A stretch of 15,280 nt of DNA, from positions 1 to 15,280 of the forward strand of contig JAUWZF010000005.1 in NCBI GenBank assembly GCA_030615475.1. The letters are read 5' to 3'. Shown piece after piece: positions 7,293 through 13,557 of the stretch. The first letter of the stretch is position 1. Each line of letters opens with the position of its first letter. The stretch is from Dehalococcoidales bacterium (lineage in GTDB: Bacteria > Chloroflexota > Dehalococcoidia > Dehalococcoidales > RBG-16-60-22). A program made the translations under genes and the position numbers. The notes under the pieces were generated by a model. The model ran no database searches and had not been told where the DNA came from. It saw nothing but the letters and a program-made list of their open reading frames with translations.

Positions 7293-8492
7293 TTATTCCT
7301 CCATCGGTATCCAGGTTACTTCCTGGTAGGGCTTGCCCTGTGCGGCGGCGCTTACTTCATCTATCACTCTCTCTATATGTGGTATGGTTATATCCAAATT
7401 AGCCAGCCCATCGATATAGCTCAGCATGGGTATGATGCCAATTTCCGGCGTAAGTGCTCTTATCTCCATATACATGGGCCCGCAGTTCCAGCCGAAACCA
7501 ACACTCCGGTCAATGACCCCTATTGCCTTCTTCCCCTTGAGGGCTTCGGCTAGCCGCTTACGAGGAAAGGGACGGAATAATCTTAACTTAACCAGGCCCA
7601 CTTTTATTCCCTCTGCCCTTTTAGCGTCAACCACCGTCCGTGCCGTCCCGGTGGCACTACCAGAGGTTACCAATACTATCTCTGCGTCCTCAGTGCGGTA
7701 CTCCTCTATCTGGCCTCCGTAGCTTCGCCCAAAAATTTCCCCGAACTCCTTGTCTATCTCATCCAGCTTTGCGGTTGCGCGTTCCAGAGCTGCACAGTGT
7801 TTGTAGCGAAGCTCCATAAACCCTATCTCAATACCGTGGGTGCCGCAGCTCAGAGGTTCTCCCGGAACCAGCCTGGGACGCTCCGGTTGCTGCTTTAAAG
7901 GTGCCAGGAACTGGTCGGCATCTTCCCTCTCCGGGATTTCCACCGCCGTTGCCAGGTAGGAAAGATAAAACCCGTCGTAGTTCACCATCACCGGAAGCTG
8001 GATATCAAAGTCTTCCGCCAGCCGAAAGGCCATTATCACCGAGTCAAGGATTTCCTGGCAGTCCTCCACTATTATCTGAATCCATCCTGTATCTCTCATG
8101 CTGATTATGTCCTGCTGACCACCGGAGACGGCCAGGATGCCCGGCGTCTCCCGGTTGGCGATAGCCATCACCACCGGGGCCCTGAAGCCAGAGGCTTGCT
8201 GGACAGCGTCATACATGAATACAAGACCCCAAGAGGACGTGGCGGTGAAAACCCGGCCACCGGCCATGCTGGCGGCAGTGACGACGTTCATCGCCGAATT
8301 TTCTCCCTCTACTTCTACCATCTCAGTATCCACGAGTCCATCAGCACGGAATGCGGAAAGCTGTTCTGCCACCTCACTCATTGGAGTTATGGGGTATGAA
8401 GTTGCTACATCCGGCCGGCAAAGCATAGCCCCGTAGGCGGCGGCGGCATTGCCGGTTATTACCCTGACCTGACCTTTTTGAGCTTTAGCCAT
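7293..8492 (-). CDS. padG: 2-oxoacid:acceptor oxidoreductase alpha subunit, PadG-like
   Basis: This 399-residue protein is the PorA-type alpha subunit. Near the N-terminus are GNAAAAYGA, then YPITPMSE (33-40), then an acidic stretch with VEVEGENSAMN, which in this family reaches the TPP site. The middle has TSSWGLVFM and SGGQQD, typical of the pyrimidine-binding domain. The rest matches the transketolase C-terminal-like domain (VTSGSATGTAR, LRLFRPFP). Its start overlaps the delta subunit stop by eight bases, with AAGGAG about nine bases upstream. In Azoarcus evansii the NADH-linked PadH gene follows padG; here the beta gene follows at once. Only the subunit type is certain. Confidence 0.86.
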   Translation of the reverse strand: MAKAQKGQVRVITGNAAAAYGAMLCRPDVATSYPITPMSEVAEQLSAFRADGLVDTEMVEVEGENSAMNVVTAASMAGGRVFTATSSWGLVFMYDAVQQASGFRAPVVMAIANRETPGILAVSGGQQDIISMRDTGWIQIIVEDCQEILDSVIMAFRLAEDFDIQLPVMVNYDGFYLSYLATAVEIPEREDADQFLAPLKQQPERPRLVPGEPLSCGTHGIEIGFMELRYKHCAALERATAKLDEIDKEFGEIFGRSYGGQIEEYRTEDAEIVLVTSGSATGTARTVVDAKRAEGIKVGLVKLRLFRPFPRKRLAEALKGKKAIGVIDRSVGFGWNCGPMYMEIRALTPEIGIIPMLSYIDGLANLDITIPHIERVIDEVSAAAQGKPYQEVTWIPMEE

Positions 8493-8778
8493 CGGTGAAT
8501 TCTCCTTCCGGAACCATAGAAATTACGTCTCGCGGGCATTCTTTAGCACAGACACCGCAGCCTTTGCAGTAAGCCAGGTCAACCTCGTAATAGTCTCCCA
8601 TGTCTTTCATGCACTGCGGGGGACAGTAGAGCGCGCAGAGACCGCAGTAGTTGCACTTCTCTTTATCCAGTACCGGCCTGGCCGTCCGCCAGCTCCCGGT
8701 GTCCATGCAAAGGAGCCCCTCATTGGCGTCAGACCAGGCGTTCTCGGTCTTTAAGATGAATTTATGCTTTATTACCAT
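8485..8778 (-). CDS. padF: 2-oxoacid:acceptor oxidoreductase delta subunit, 2x[4Fe-4S] ferredoxin-like, PadF-like
   Basis: This 97-residue subunit is built like PorD. After about 40 residues containing TGSWRTARPVLDKEKC, it has two complete [4Fe-4S] motifs: C42/45/48/52 and C71/74/77/81, each last Cys followed by Pro. It overlaps the gamma gene by seven bases and the alpha gene by eight, which implies coupled translation and one stoichiometric complex. A GGAGG lies seven bases before the ATG. Its role is to carry electrons from the TPP site to the external acceptor, most likely ferredoxin given the lack of an NADH-linked subunit. Confidence 0.86.
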   Translation of the reverse strand: MVIKHKFILKTENAWSDANEGLLCMDTGSWRTARPVLDKEKCNYCGLCALYCPPQCMKDMGDYYEVDLAYCKGCGVCAKECPRDVISMVPEGEFTDG

Positions 8779-9320
8779 CGGATTACCTCCACTTCGCGGT
8801 AGCCTCTCTCGACACTCTTCAGATTTCTCTCAAGGATGGCGCCGCTGAGATAGTCCGGCAGGCAGGACAGAATTGACTTCAATTCCAGCCAGCCGGTAGC
8901 GGCGGCAAAGGCGCCGAGAAGGCAAGTATTGGGAACATCCCGGCCGACTTCCTCAATGGCTATCCGGGTGGCGTTGACCACGCCGCCTATCTTGAGGTTT
9001 TCATCAGGCTGTTCGGTTAACTTCTTCGGGCTGTTCAGAATGAACACGCTTTCCGGCTTCAACCCCGTAAACAGGGTGGGGAGAGTTAGCAGGCCGGGGT
9101 CAATGACTATCAGGCAATCAGGGGTGTAGATTTGAGTTTTTTCCCGAATAGGTTTGTCATCAAAGCGAGTGAAAGCCACTACTGGTGATCCCCGTCTTTC
9201 AAAACCGAACATGGGAAAGGTAGCCACCGACTTGCCCTCGAGAACGAAGGCGCTGGCCAGCATCCTGGCCGCCATAACGCCCCCCTGCCCGCCACGTCCG
9301 TGAATCCTAATCTCTTTCAC
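8772..9320 (-). CDS. padE: 2-oxoacid:acceptor oxidoreductase gamma subunit, PadE-like
   Basis: This 182-residue protein is the PorG-type gamma subunit. It opens with the family motif GRGGQGGV (8-15), followed by FPMFGFERRGSPVVAFTRF, a segment typical of the subunit that contacts CoA and closes the complex. The start is a GTG at 9320 with GAGGGG about eleven bases upstream; an ATG eight bases further upstream is followed at once by a stop. It begins 79 bases after marR ends, on the same strand, and overlaps delta by seven bases. The order gamma-delta-alpha-beta equals padE-F-G-I of denitrifiers but also occurs in ordinary por or vor operons, so the pad name depends on the neighbours. Confidence 0.85.
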   Translation of the reverse strand: MKEIRIHGRGGQGGVMAARMLASAFVLEGKSVATFPMFGFERRGSPVVAFTRFDDKPIREKTQIYTPDCLIVIDPGLLTLPTLFTGLKPESVFILNSPKKLTEQPDENLKIGGVVNATRIAIEEVGRDVPNTCLLGAFAAATGWLELKSILSCLPDYLSGAILERNLKSVERGYREVEVIRW

Positions 9321-9349
9321 AGTTACATAATCCCCTCTTCATTCGTATT

Positions 9350-9376
9350 CAGCGCAGACAGTCCCCGGTTGCGCTG
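9350..9376. repeat. Perfect 7-bp inverted repeat between marR and the gamma gene
   Basis: CAGCGCA (9350-9356) pairs with TGCGCTG (9370-9376) around a 13-base loop in the 79-base marR-gamma gap. No T-run follows on the minus strand, so it is not an evident terminator. It could be an operator, an RNA processing hairpin, or chance. Confidence 0.3.
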
Positions 9377-9399
9377 TGAAACCACGATTTTTATTAAAA

Positions 9400-9894
9400 T
9401 TATTCGCGAAGCTTTCCGTTGCCGGCGGTCCTGGCGAGCCGGGGAGACAGGCTCTCTCTAATCGTCCTCATAATACCTACTAAAGCTTCAATCTGCTCTT
9501 TGTCTAGGCAGGACAAAACCTCACGGCTTAACTCCTGGGCGACGGGATTCAGCTGATTGGCTTCCTGCCAGCCTTTATCAGTGATGACGACTTTCACGGA
9601 CCTGCGGTCGTTAAGCGATGGCTCCCGGCGGACAACTCCCTGCCTTTCCATGGTATTAATAACCGCCGTAATGGAATTCTTTTCCCGGAAGACGCTCTCC
9701 GCGATTTCCGACGGCGTCATCTCGCCGCCGTTCTTGAACAGCGTACTCATGATGTGAAATCTGATGAGGGTGGCGTGGTAACGTCTTAACTCTACTTCAA
9801 GATACCGCGCCAGCACCTCGAAAGACATGAGGATGGATAATAAGGTGCCCAGCGGGGTTTTGTCGGTTCTCTTGCTTACTTCACTGATGGTCAT
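9400..9894 (-). CDS. MarR-family transcriptional regulator
   Basis: This 164-residue protein has a MarR winged-helix domain at about residues 40-125. The DNA-binding part has TPSEIAESVFREKNSITAV as helix-turn-helix and EPSLNDRRSVKVVITDKG as the wing, with the conserved DRRS. It sits between the divergent ligase gene and the oxidoreductase operon, where MarR regulators usually control both sides. A palindrome (9938-9954) overlaps its own predicted -10 box, which suggests autorepression relieved by an effector. Phenylacetyl-CoA or phenylacetate is a reasonable but untested candidate. Only a weak GGAAAA precedes the ATG, consistent with low-level expression. Confidence 0.88.
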   Translation of the reverse strand: MTISEVSKRTDKTPLGTLLSILMSFEVLARYLEVELRRYHATLIRFHIMSTLFKNGGEMTPSEIAESVFREKNSITAVINTMERQGVVRREPSLNDRRSVKVVITDKGWQEANQLNPVAQELSREVLSCLDKEQIEALVGIMRTIRESLSPRLARTAGNGKLRE

Positions 9895-9937
9895 GCTTTT
9901 TCCGAGGGGTAACTACGAAGCGTCAAATTAAGTTCTA

Positions 9938-9954
9938 TACAGAATTATTCTATA
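9938..9954. promoter_or_regulatory. Palindrome over the marR -10 box, likely MarR operator
   Basis: The core AGAATTATTCT (9941-9951) is an inverted repeat with a single central base, and the flanking TA/TA extends it to 17 bp with one mismatch per half-site. TTCTATA also occurs twice in direct orientation (9933-9939 and 9948-9954). Length and position fit MarR-type operators. Confidence 0.5.
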
Positions 9955-9975
9955 ACTATTGCCAGTCGATGTCAA
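9947..9975 (-). promoter_or_regulatory. Strong predicted sigma70-type promoter for marR and downstream genes
   Basis: Minus strand: a perfect TTGACA (9970-9975), a 17-base spacer and TAGAAT (9947-9952), one base off consensus. The transcript would start about 45 bases before the marR ATG. The -10 box lies within the palindrome at 9938-9954. Confidence 0.6.
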
Positions 9976-10040
9976 CAAAAAATAACAGTCAATCTCTTTT
10001 AATAGCGTTATTACCGGGTGTATATAACGGTACGGTTTTG

Positions 10041-10052
10041 TTCCATATGGAA
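10041..10052. promoter_or_regulatory. Perfect 12-bp palindrome in the divergent promoter region
   Basis: TTCCATATGGAA is self-complementary. It lies about 65 bases upstream of the marR -35 box and 53 bases upstream of the candidate ligase -35 box, a position open to an activator or a second repressor dimer. Its sequence differs from the palindrome at the marR promoter, so a different protein may bind. Confidence 0.35.
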
Positions 10053-10104
10053 TGAACGATTCTTTTCTAATGCGGCCAAAAGTAACTCTCCGCAGGCGCA
10101 TCAT

Positions 10105-10134
10105 TTGCCAACACAGGCTATTTTTGAGTATATT
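10105..10134 (+). promoter_or_regulatory. Candidate promoter for the phenylacetate-CoA ligase gene
   Basis: TTGCCA (10105-10110) and TATATT (10129-10134) with an 18-base spacer; an overlapping TATTAT at 10131 is an alternative -10. The leader would be about 55 bases. Confidence 0.35.
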
Positions 10135-10181
10135 ATATCTGGCTGATAGCGTCCCAGTCCCGTGACTGATAAGTAATAGAT

Positions 10182-10189
10182 AGGAGAGG
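10182..10189 (+). promoter_or_regulatory. Ribosome binding site that fixes the ligase start
   Basis: AGGAGAGG lies eight bases before the ATG at 10198. The in-frame GTG at 10189 overlaps this site and so is unlikely to be the start. Confidence 0.65.
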
Positions 10190-10197
10190 TGCGTGCC

Positions 10198-11529
10198 ATG
10201 AATAGCGGCGAATACTGGAACCCCCTACTGGAAACACTGCCCCGGGAAAAACTCCAGCGACTGCAATTGATGAAGTTCCGGGAGATTTTTACCTGGGCCT
10301 ACGAACACTCCAAGTTTTACCACAAGCTCTACAGTGATGCCGGCATAGAACCGGGCGATATCAAGACATTCGACGATGTAAAAAGAGTTCCCAGGATAGA
10401 AAAATCCATGATGAGAGACATCCAGGGTAAAGACCCCTTCCCGTACGGCGATATCCTGTGCGTCCCTCTGGAACAGGTGACGGATTACCGCCAGACCAGC
10501 GGCACGACGGGGCAACCCATTTACCAGGCCGATACCTGGCAGGACTGGGAATACAGTACCGAGTGTTACGCCTACGCGCTGTACGCCCAGGGCTACCGGA
10601 GCCGCGACCGGCTGTTCGTGCCCTTCGGTTATAATATCTTTATCGCCTTCTGGGCCTACCACTACGCCGGCGAGAAGCTGGGCTGCGAGGTGATTCCCGG
10701 CGGCGTCCTGAATACCGAGGCACGCATATTAAAGATGCAGGAGCTGAAAGCCACGGCGATGGGGGCCACGCCGACCTACGTGCTGGGCATGGCGGAGACG
10801 GCCAGAAAGATGGGCATAGACCCTCCTAAAGACCTGTTCATCAGGAAAATCACGGTGGCGGGAGAGCCCGGGGGCAGCATCCCGGCCACCCGGAAAAGGA
10901 TGGAGGAGGCCTGGGGGGCCAAGGTCTACGACCAGGTGGGCAGTACGGAAATCGGCCACTGGGGCTGGGAATGCCAGCACCAGTCCGGCCTGCATGTTAA
11001 CGAGGCGCACTTCCTGGTGGAAATTGAAGATGTTGATACGGGCGAACCCATCACCGGGCCCGGCAAGAGGGGCAAGATGGTGGTGACGTCCTTCACCCGC
11101 CAGGCGCAGCCCTGCATCAGGTTCGATGTCAAGGACTTGATTCAGTGGAACACGCAGCAATGCGATTGCGGGCGGACATTCCGGCTGCTGGAGGGCGGCC
11201 TTAAGGGGCGCACCGACGACATCACCAAGGTCAAGGGCGTGCTGCTATCGCCGATGTCTATCGAGGAAGTGGTCAGGGACATACCGCAGTTGAGCAACGA
11301 ATACCAGGTGGTCGTCACCAAGAAGGGTGACATCGACGATATTACGCTAAAAGTGGAAATAATCCCCGAGTACAAGGACGACGAGGCCGCCATCAGGGCG
11401 GTGCTGACCGACCAGCTTAGAGTGAAGACCAATCTGGGCTATAACATAGAATTTCACGAGTACGAGAGCCTGCCCCGGTCCCAGACCAAGAGCCGCCGGT
11501 TCCAGGACCAGAGGCCCAAACAACATTAG
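10198..11529 (+). CDS. paaK: Phenylacetate-CoA ligase (PaaK/PadJ family)
   Basis: This 443-residue AMP-forming ligase activates an aryl acid, ATP and CoA to the aryl-CoA thioester in the cytoplasm; length is normal for PaaK. Visible motifs are the ATP-binding loop QTSGTTGQP (99-107), AGEPGG (221-226), YDQVGSTE (244-251), the PaaK-style CDCGRTF (322-328), GRTDD (337-341), and a C-terminal AMP-binding C2 domain ending in a lysine-containing LPRSQTKSRR (K431). The tail is a little unusual: the common GKAxR form is replaced by QTKSRR. The gene diverges from marR and the oxidoreductase operon, the typical setting for the first step of anaerobic phenylacetate degradation. Phenylacetate is the family default; 4-hydroxyphenylacetate, indoleacetate or benzoate-like acids are possible substrates. 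Confidence 0.88.
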   Translation: MNSGEYWNPLLETLPREKLQRLQLMKFREIFTWAYEHSKFYHKLYSDAGIEPGDIKTFDDVKRVPRIEKSMMRDIQGKDPFPYGDILCVPLEQVTDYRQTSGTTGQPIYQADTWQDWEYSTECYAYALYAQGYRSRDRLFVPFGYNIFIAFWAYHYAGEKLGCEVIPGGVLNTEARILKMQELKATAMGATPTYVLGMAETARKMGIDPPKDLFIRKITVAGEPGGSIPATRKRMEEAWGAKVYDQVGSTEIGHWGWECQHQSGLHVNEAHFLVEIEDVDTGEPITGPGKRGKMVVTSFTRQAQPCIRFDVKDLIQWNTQQCDCGRTFRLLEGGLKGRTDDITKVKGVLLSPMSIEEVVRDIPQLSNEYQVVVTKKGDIDDITLKVEIIPEYKDDEAAIRAVLTDQLRVKTNLGYNIEFHEYESLPRSQTKSRRFQDQRPKQH

Positions 11530-11539
11530 GAGTATGACA

Positions 11540-11725
11540 ATGGCACAGGAATACGATATCAAAGGGATGGTGGAGAAAATCCGGGCCCTCAGGAAGAACG
11601 CCGAGGAGCTGAAGGAAATTTCCGGCGGTATTCAGGCCGTGGACCGGAATGCCGACCGCATCCTGGCCAACGTGAAGATGCTGGAAATATCCGTAAGCGA
11701 CGTGGCGGAGGTGCTGGGGAAGTAG
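11540..11725 (+). CDS. Small helical protein of unknown function, behind the ligase gene
   Basis: I do not recognise this 61-residue protein. It is charged and free of Cys and Trp, and looks almost wholly helical, with heptad-like hydrophobic spacing (MVEKIRALRKNAEELKEI, then ADRILANVKMLEISVSDVAEVL), suggesting a short coiled coil or helical hairpin. The AGGAG at 11528-11532 overlaps the ligase stop and is seven bases from the ATG at 11540; the ATG at 11534 is too close to that site. It starts ten bases after the ligase gene and is followed by a terminator, so it is probably cotranscribed and may act with the ligase. No signal peptide or membrane segment is seen. Confidence 0.7.
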   Translation: MAQEYDIKGMVEKIRALRKNAEELKEISGGIQAVDRNADRILANVKMLEISVSDVAEVLGK

Positions 11726-11774
11726 AGGGGTTGCCCCTTCAGCCAAAAGGCCAGACTGTTACCAACCACTGATG

Positions 11775-11811
11775 AAGCTGCGGGGTATCAGCCGCAGCTT
11801 TCATTTTTATT
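11775..11811 (+). terminator. Rho-independent terminator after the ligase operon
   Basis: AAGCTGCGG (11775-11783) pairs perfectly with CCGCAGCTT (11792-11800) around an 8-base loop and is followed by the T-rich TCATTTTTATT. It separates the ligase operon from the MATE gene. A minor GGGG-TTG-CCCC hairpin lies just after the small gene's stop. Confidence 0.8.
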
Positions 11812-11847
11812 CGTATCACCCTACAGGATTATCCGTAGAGAAAAGTT

Positions 11848-13230
11848 ATGCAGGAATATACCGAAAGACTAGGTTCCGCACCCCTGGGCAGGCTGCTTCT
11901 CAAGTTAAGCCTGCCGAGTATAGCCGGAATGATAACCATGAGTCTCTATAATATCGTTGACACCTTCTGGGTTGCCCGGTTGGGTCACGAAGCTATCGCG
12001 GCATTGACGATAGTATTTCCCTACCAGATTCTGTTTATTGCCGCAGGGGTAGGCACTGGTGTCGGTATCGGCGCTCTCGTTTCCCGGCGATTTGGTGAGA
12101 ATAATATCGAAGCCACAAACCACGTGGCCGGCCAGATATTCTTTTTAAGCGTTTTCTGGGGTGTACTCTTCATGGTGGCGGGCGTTTTCTTCTCAAAAAG
12201 CATCCTTACGGCATTCGGGGCTACGCCGGACATCATGGAATACGGCACCCAATATCTGGTAATTATTTCCTACGGAGCACCCCTGATAATCTTCGTTCTG
12301 GTGGTGAGTAGCCTTATCCGCGGTTCCGGTGACGCCGTAAAGCCAATGATTATCATGATTGCCGCGAGCGTGATAAATATTATCCTGGACCCGGTGTTGA
12401 TTATCGGCCTCGGGCCTTTCCCGGAAATGGGTATTCGTGGAGCGGCGCTGGCGACCATCATCGCTCAGTCGATAGGGGCGGTGCTCGCTCTCTATTACTT
12501 CCTGGCCCATAAAACCTCTTACCGGATACGGGTAAGCCACCTTCTCCCTAATATGCCCATCCTGCGTGATATTTACCGCGTCGGGGCCCCATCGTCGATA
12601 ATGGAATTGACAGAGAGCCTGGCCTTCATCCTGTTTAACAGAGTGGTGTCTACCTACGGGTCAATTGCCATCGCGGCGGTAGGCCTGGCCATCCGGATTT
12701 CCGACTTTGCTTTCATGCCGATTATCGGCGTCTCCAACGGGCTGCTGCCTATCGTCGGCTTCAGTTTCGGCGTTAAAAATTTCAAACGCCTGTGGCGGGC
12801 GGTAAAGTTGGCCTCGGTCGGTATCGCGCTGTTCCTTACCGTGGCTACCGTATTCATAGAGATATTTACTCCCCAGCTTATCAGTATCTTCAACGACGAC
12901 GTCGAATTACTTGAGGTAGCCGTACCTTCAATGCGTATATTACTGTCCACGATGCTGTTTATAGGTCCCAATATCATGTTTGTCACCGCATTCCAGGGGC
13001 TTTCCAGGGGGACGATGGCCTTGATTCTTTCTCTGGTGCGCCAGTTCATCCTGTTTGTCCCGCTACTGTATCTTTTCTCCCATCTATTCGGCATGTACGG
13101 AGTCTGGTATTCACTACCGGCCTCGGATACCCTGGGCTTTCTGGTGGCATACGGGTTTATCTATGTGGAATACAGGAGGCAGAAAAAGAGCGGTTACTGG
13201 ACGGATATTTCCGCGACGGATAGCGTATAA
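11848..13230 (+). CDS. MATE-family efflux transporter
   Basis: This 460-residue protein of the MATE (multidrug and toxin extrusion) family has about twelve hydrophobic segments in two halves. The N-terminal half has the family opening LSLPSIAGMITMSLYNIVDTFWVARLG (residues 20-46) in several pieces, then VFPYQILF and the GIGALVSRRFGENN loop. The second half starts near residue 246 with GAPSSIMELTES and contains GLAIRISDFAFMPIIG. MATE proteins export cationic drugs or metabolites using Na+ or H+ gradients. The gene has its own unit after a strong terminator, with only a weak GAGAAAAG before the ATG. Substrate unknown; no obvious link to phenylacetate metabolism beyond proximity. Confidence 0.92.
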   Translation: MQEYTERLGSAPLGRLLLKLSLPSIAGMITMSLYNIVDTFWVARLGHEAIAALTIVFPYQILFIAAGVGTGVGIGALVSRRFGENNIEATNHVAGQIFFLSVFWGVLFMVAGVFFSKSILTAFGATPDIMEYGTQYLVIISYGAPLIIFVLVVSSLIRGSGDAVKPMIIMIAASVINIILDPVLIIGLGPFPEMGIRGAALATIIAQSIGAVLALYYFLAHKTSYRIRVSHLLPNMPILRDIYRVGAPSSIMELTESLAFILFNRVVSTYGSIAIAAVGLAIRISDFAFMPIIGVSNGLLPIVGFSFGVKNFKRLWRAVKLASVGIALFLTVATVFIEIFTPQLISIFNDDVELLEVAVPSMRILLSTMLFIGPNIMFVTAFQGLSRGTMALILSLVRQFILFVPLLYLFSHLFGMYGVWYSLPASDTLGFLVAYGFIYVEYRRQKKSGYWTDISATDSV

Positions 13231-13238
13231 TTACCTGA

Positions 13239-13421
13239 TTAAGCAATCCCAAATAATCTCACGGCACTCTCCGTAGTCACTTCGGCAATTTCAGCTTCGC
13301 TCAGGCCCTTTAACGCCGCCCCCCCCACAGCGACCAGAGTACATCTGCCGGGCTTGTAGAACAACGCGGAAGCCGCCAGAAAAAAGGCGGCGGCAAACAA
13401 AAAGACACGACTATTTTTCAT
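13239..13421 (-). pseudogene. 60-residue ORF with a TatD-like C-terminal tail, possible gene remnant
   Basis: The last 23 residues (LKGLSEAEIAEVTTESAVRLFG and IA) look like the extreme C-terminus of TatD-family metal-dependent hydrolases, where a GLS-EEVA-TTENA-RLFG pattern ends the protein. The first 25 residues instead form a hydrophobic, signal-like segment (KNSRVFLFAAAFFLAASALF). None of the TatD metal ligands can be present in so short a frame. A run of eight C at 13319-13326 (G on the coding strand) sits at the join between the two parts, a likely indel site. I read it as the decayed tail of a lost hydrolase gene or a chance fusion. A real small exported protein is not excluded; the ribosome site is poor. 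Confidence 0.35.
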
Positions 13422-13489
13422 TATTAACCCCCAGGTAAATTACACTCTGTTTTTATAGTATCATGATCTCCGTCCGGCCAACAGGAAAG

Positions 13490-13519
13490 TTGACAAAACC
13501 ACGTTAAAAGAGCTAAAGT
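13490..13519 (+). promoter_or_regulatory. Candidate promoter for the lipoprotein gene
   Basis: A perfect TTGACA (13490-13495), an 18-base spacer and TAAAGT (13514-13519, two mismatches to TATAAT). The leader would be about 32 bases. Confidence 0.45.
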
Positions 13520-13557
13520 GGGGCCAGCTGGCATGTTTCTGGACAGGCGGCACACGG

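Larger units (their letters stand above)
9976..10197. other. Divergent intergenic region between marR and the ligase gene
   Basis: Together with the marR promoter this forms a 303-base gap with no coding frame I can support. It is AT-rich in the marR half. Recognisable elements are the marR promoter and palindrome, a perfect 12-bp palindrome at 10041-10052, a weak ligase promoter at 10105-10134 and the ligase Shine-Dalgarno site. Confidence 0.6.
13231..13557. other. Gap between MATE and lipoprotein genes
   Basis: This 327-base stretch has no plus-strand gene. It holds the doubtful 60-residue minus-strand frame (13239-13421) and a candidate promoter for the lipoprotein. I see no clear terminator for the MATE gene. 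Confidence 0.5.

Noticed and set aside
6506..7402. Open frame of 298 codons on the plus strand
   Set aside because: It is antisense to the TPP-binding beta subunit and the end of alpha, both with firm motifs; length alone reflects the codon bias of the opposite strand.
10071..10094. TGCGG/CCGCA inverted repeat upstream of the ligase
   Set aside because: Only five base pairs with a 14-base loop; too weak to call an operator or hairpin.
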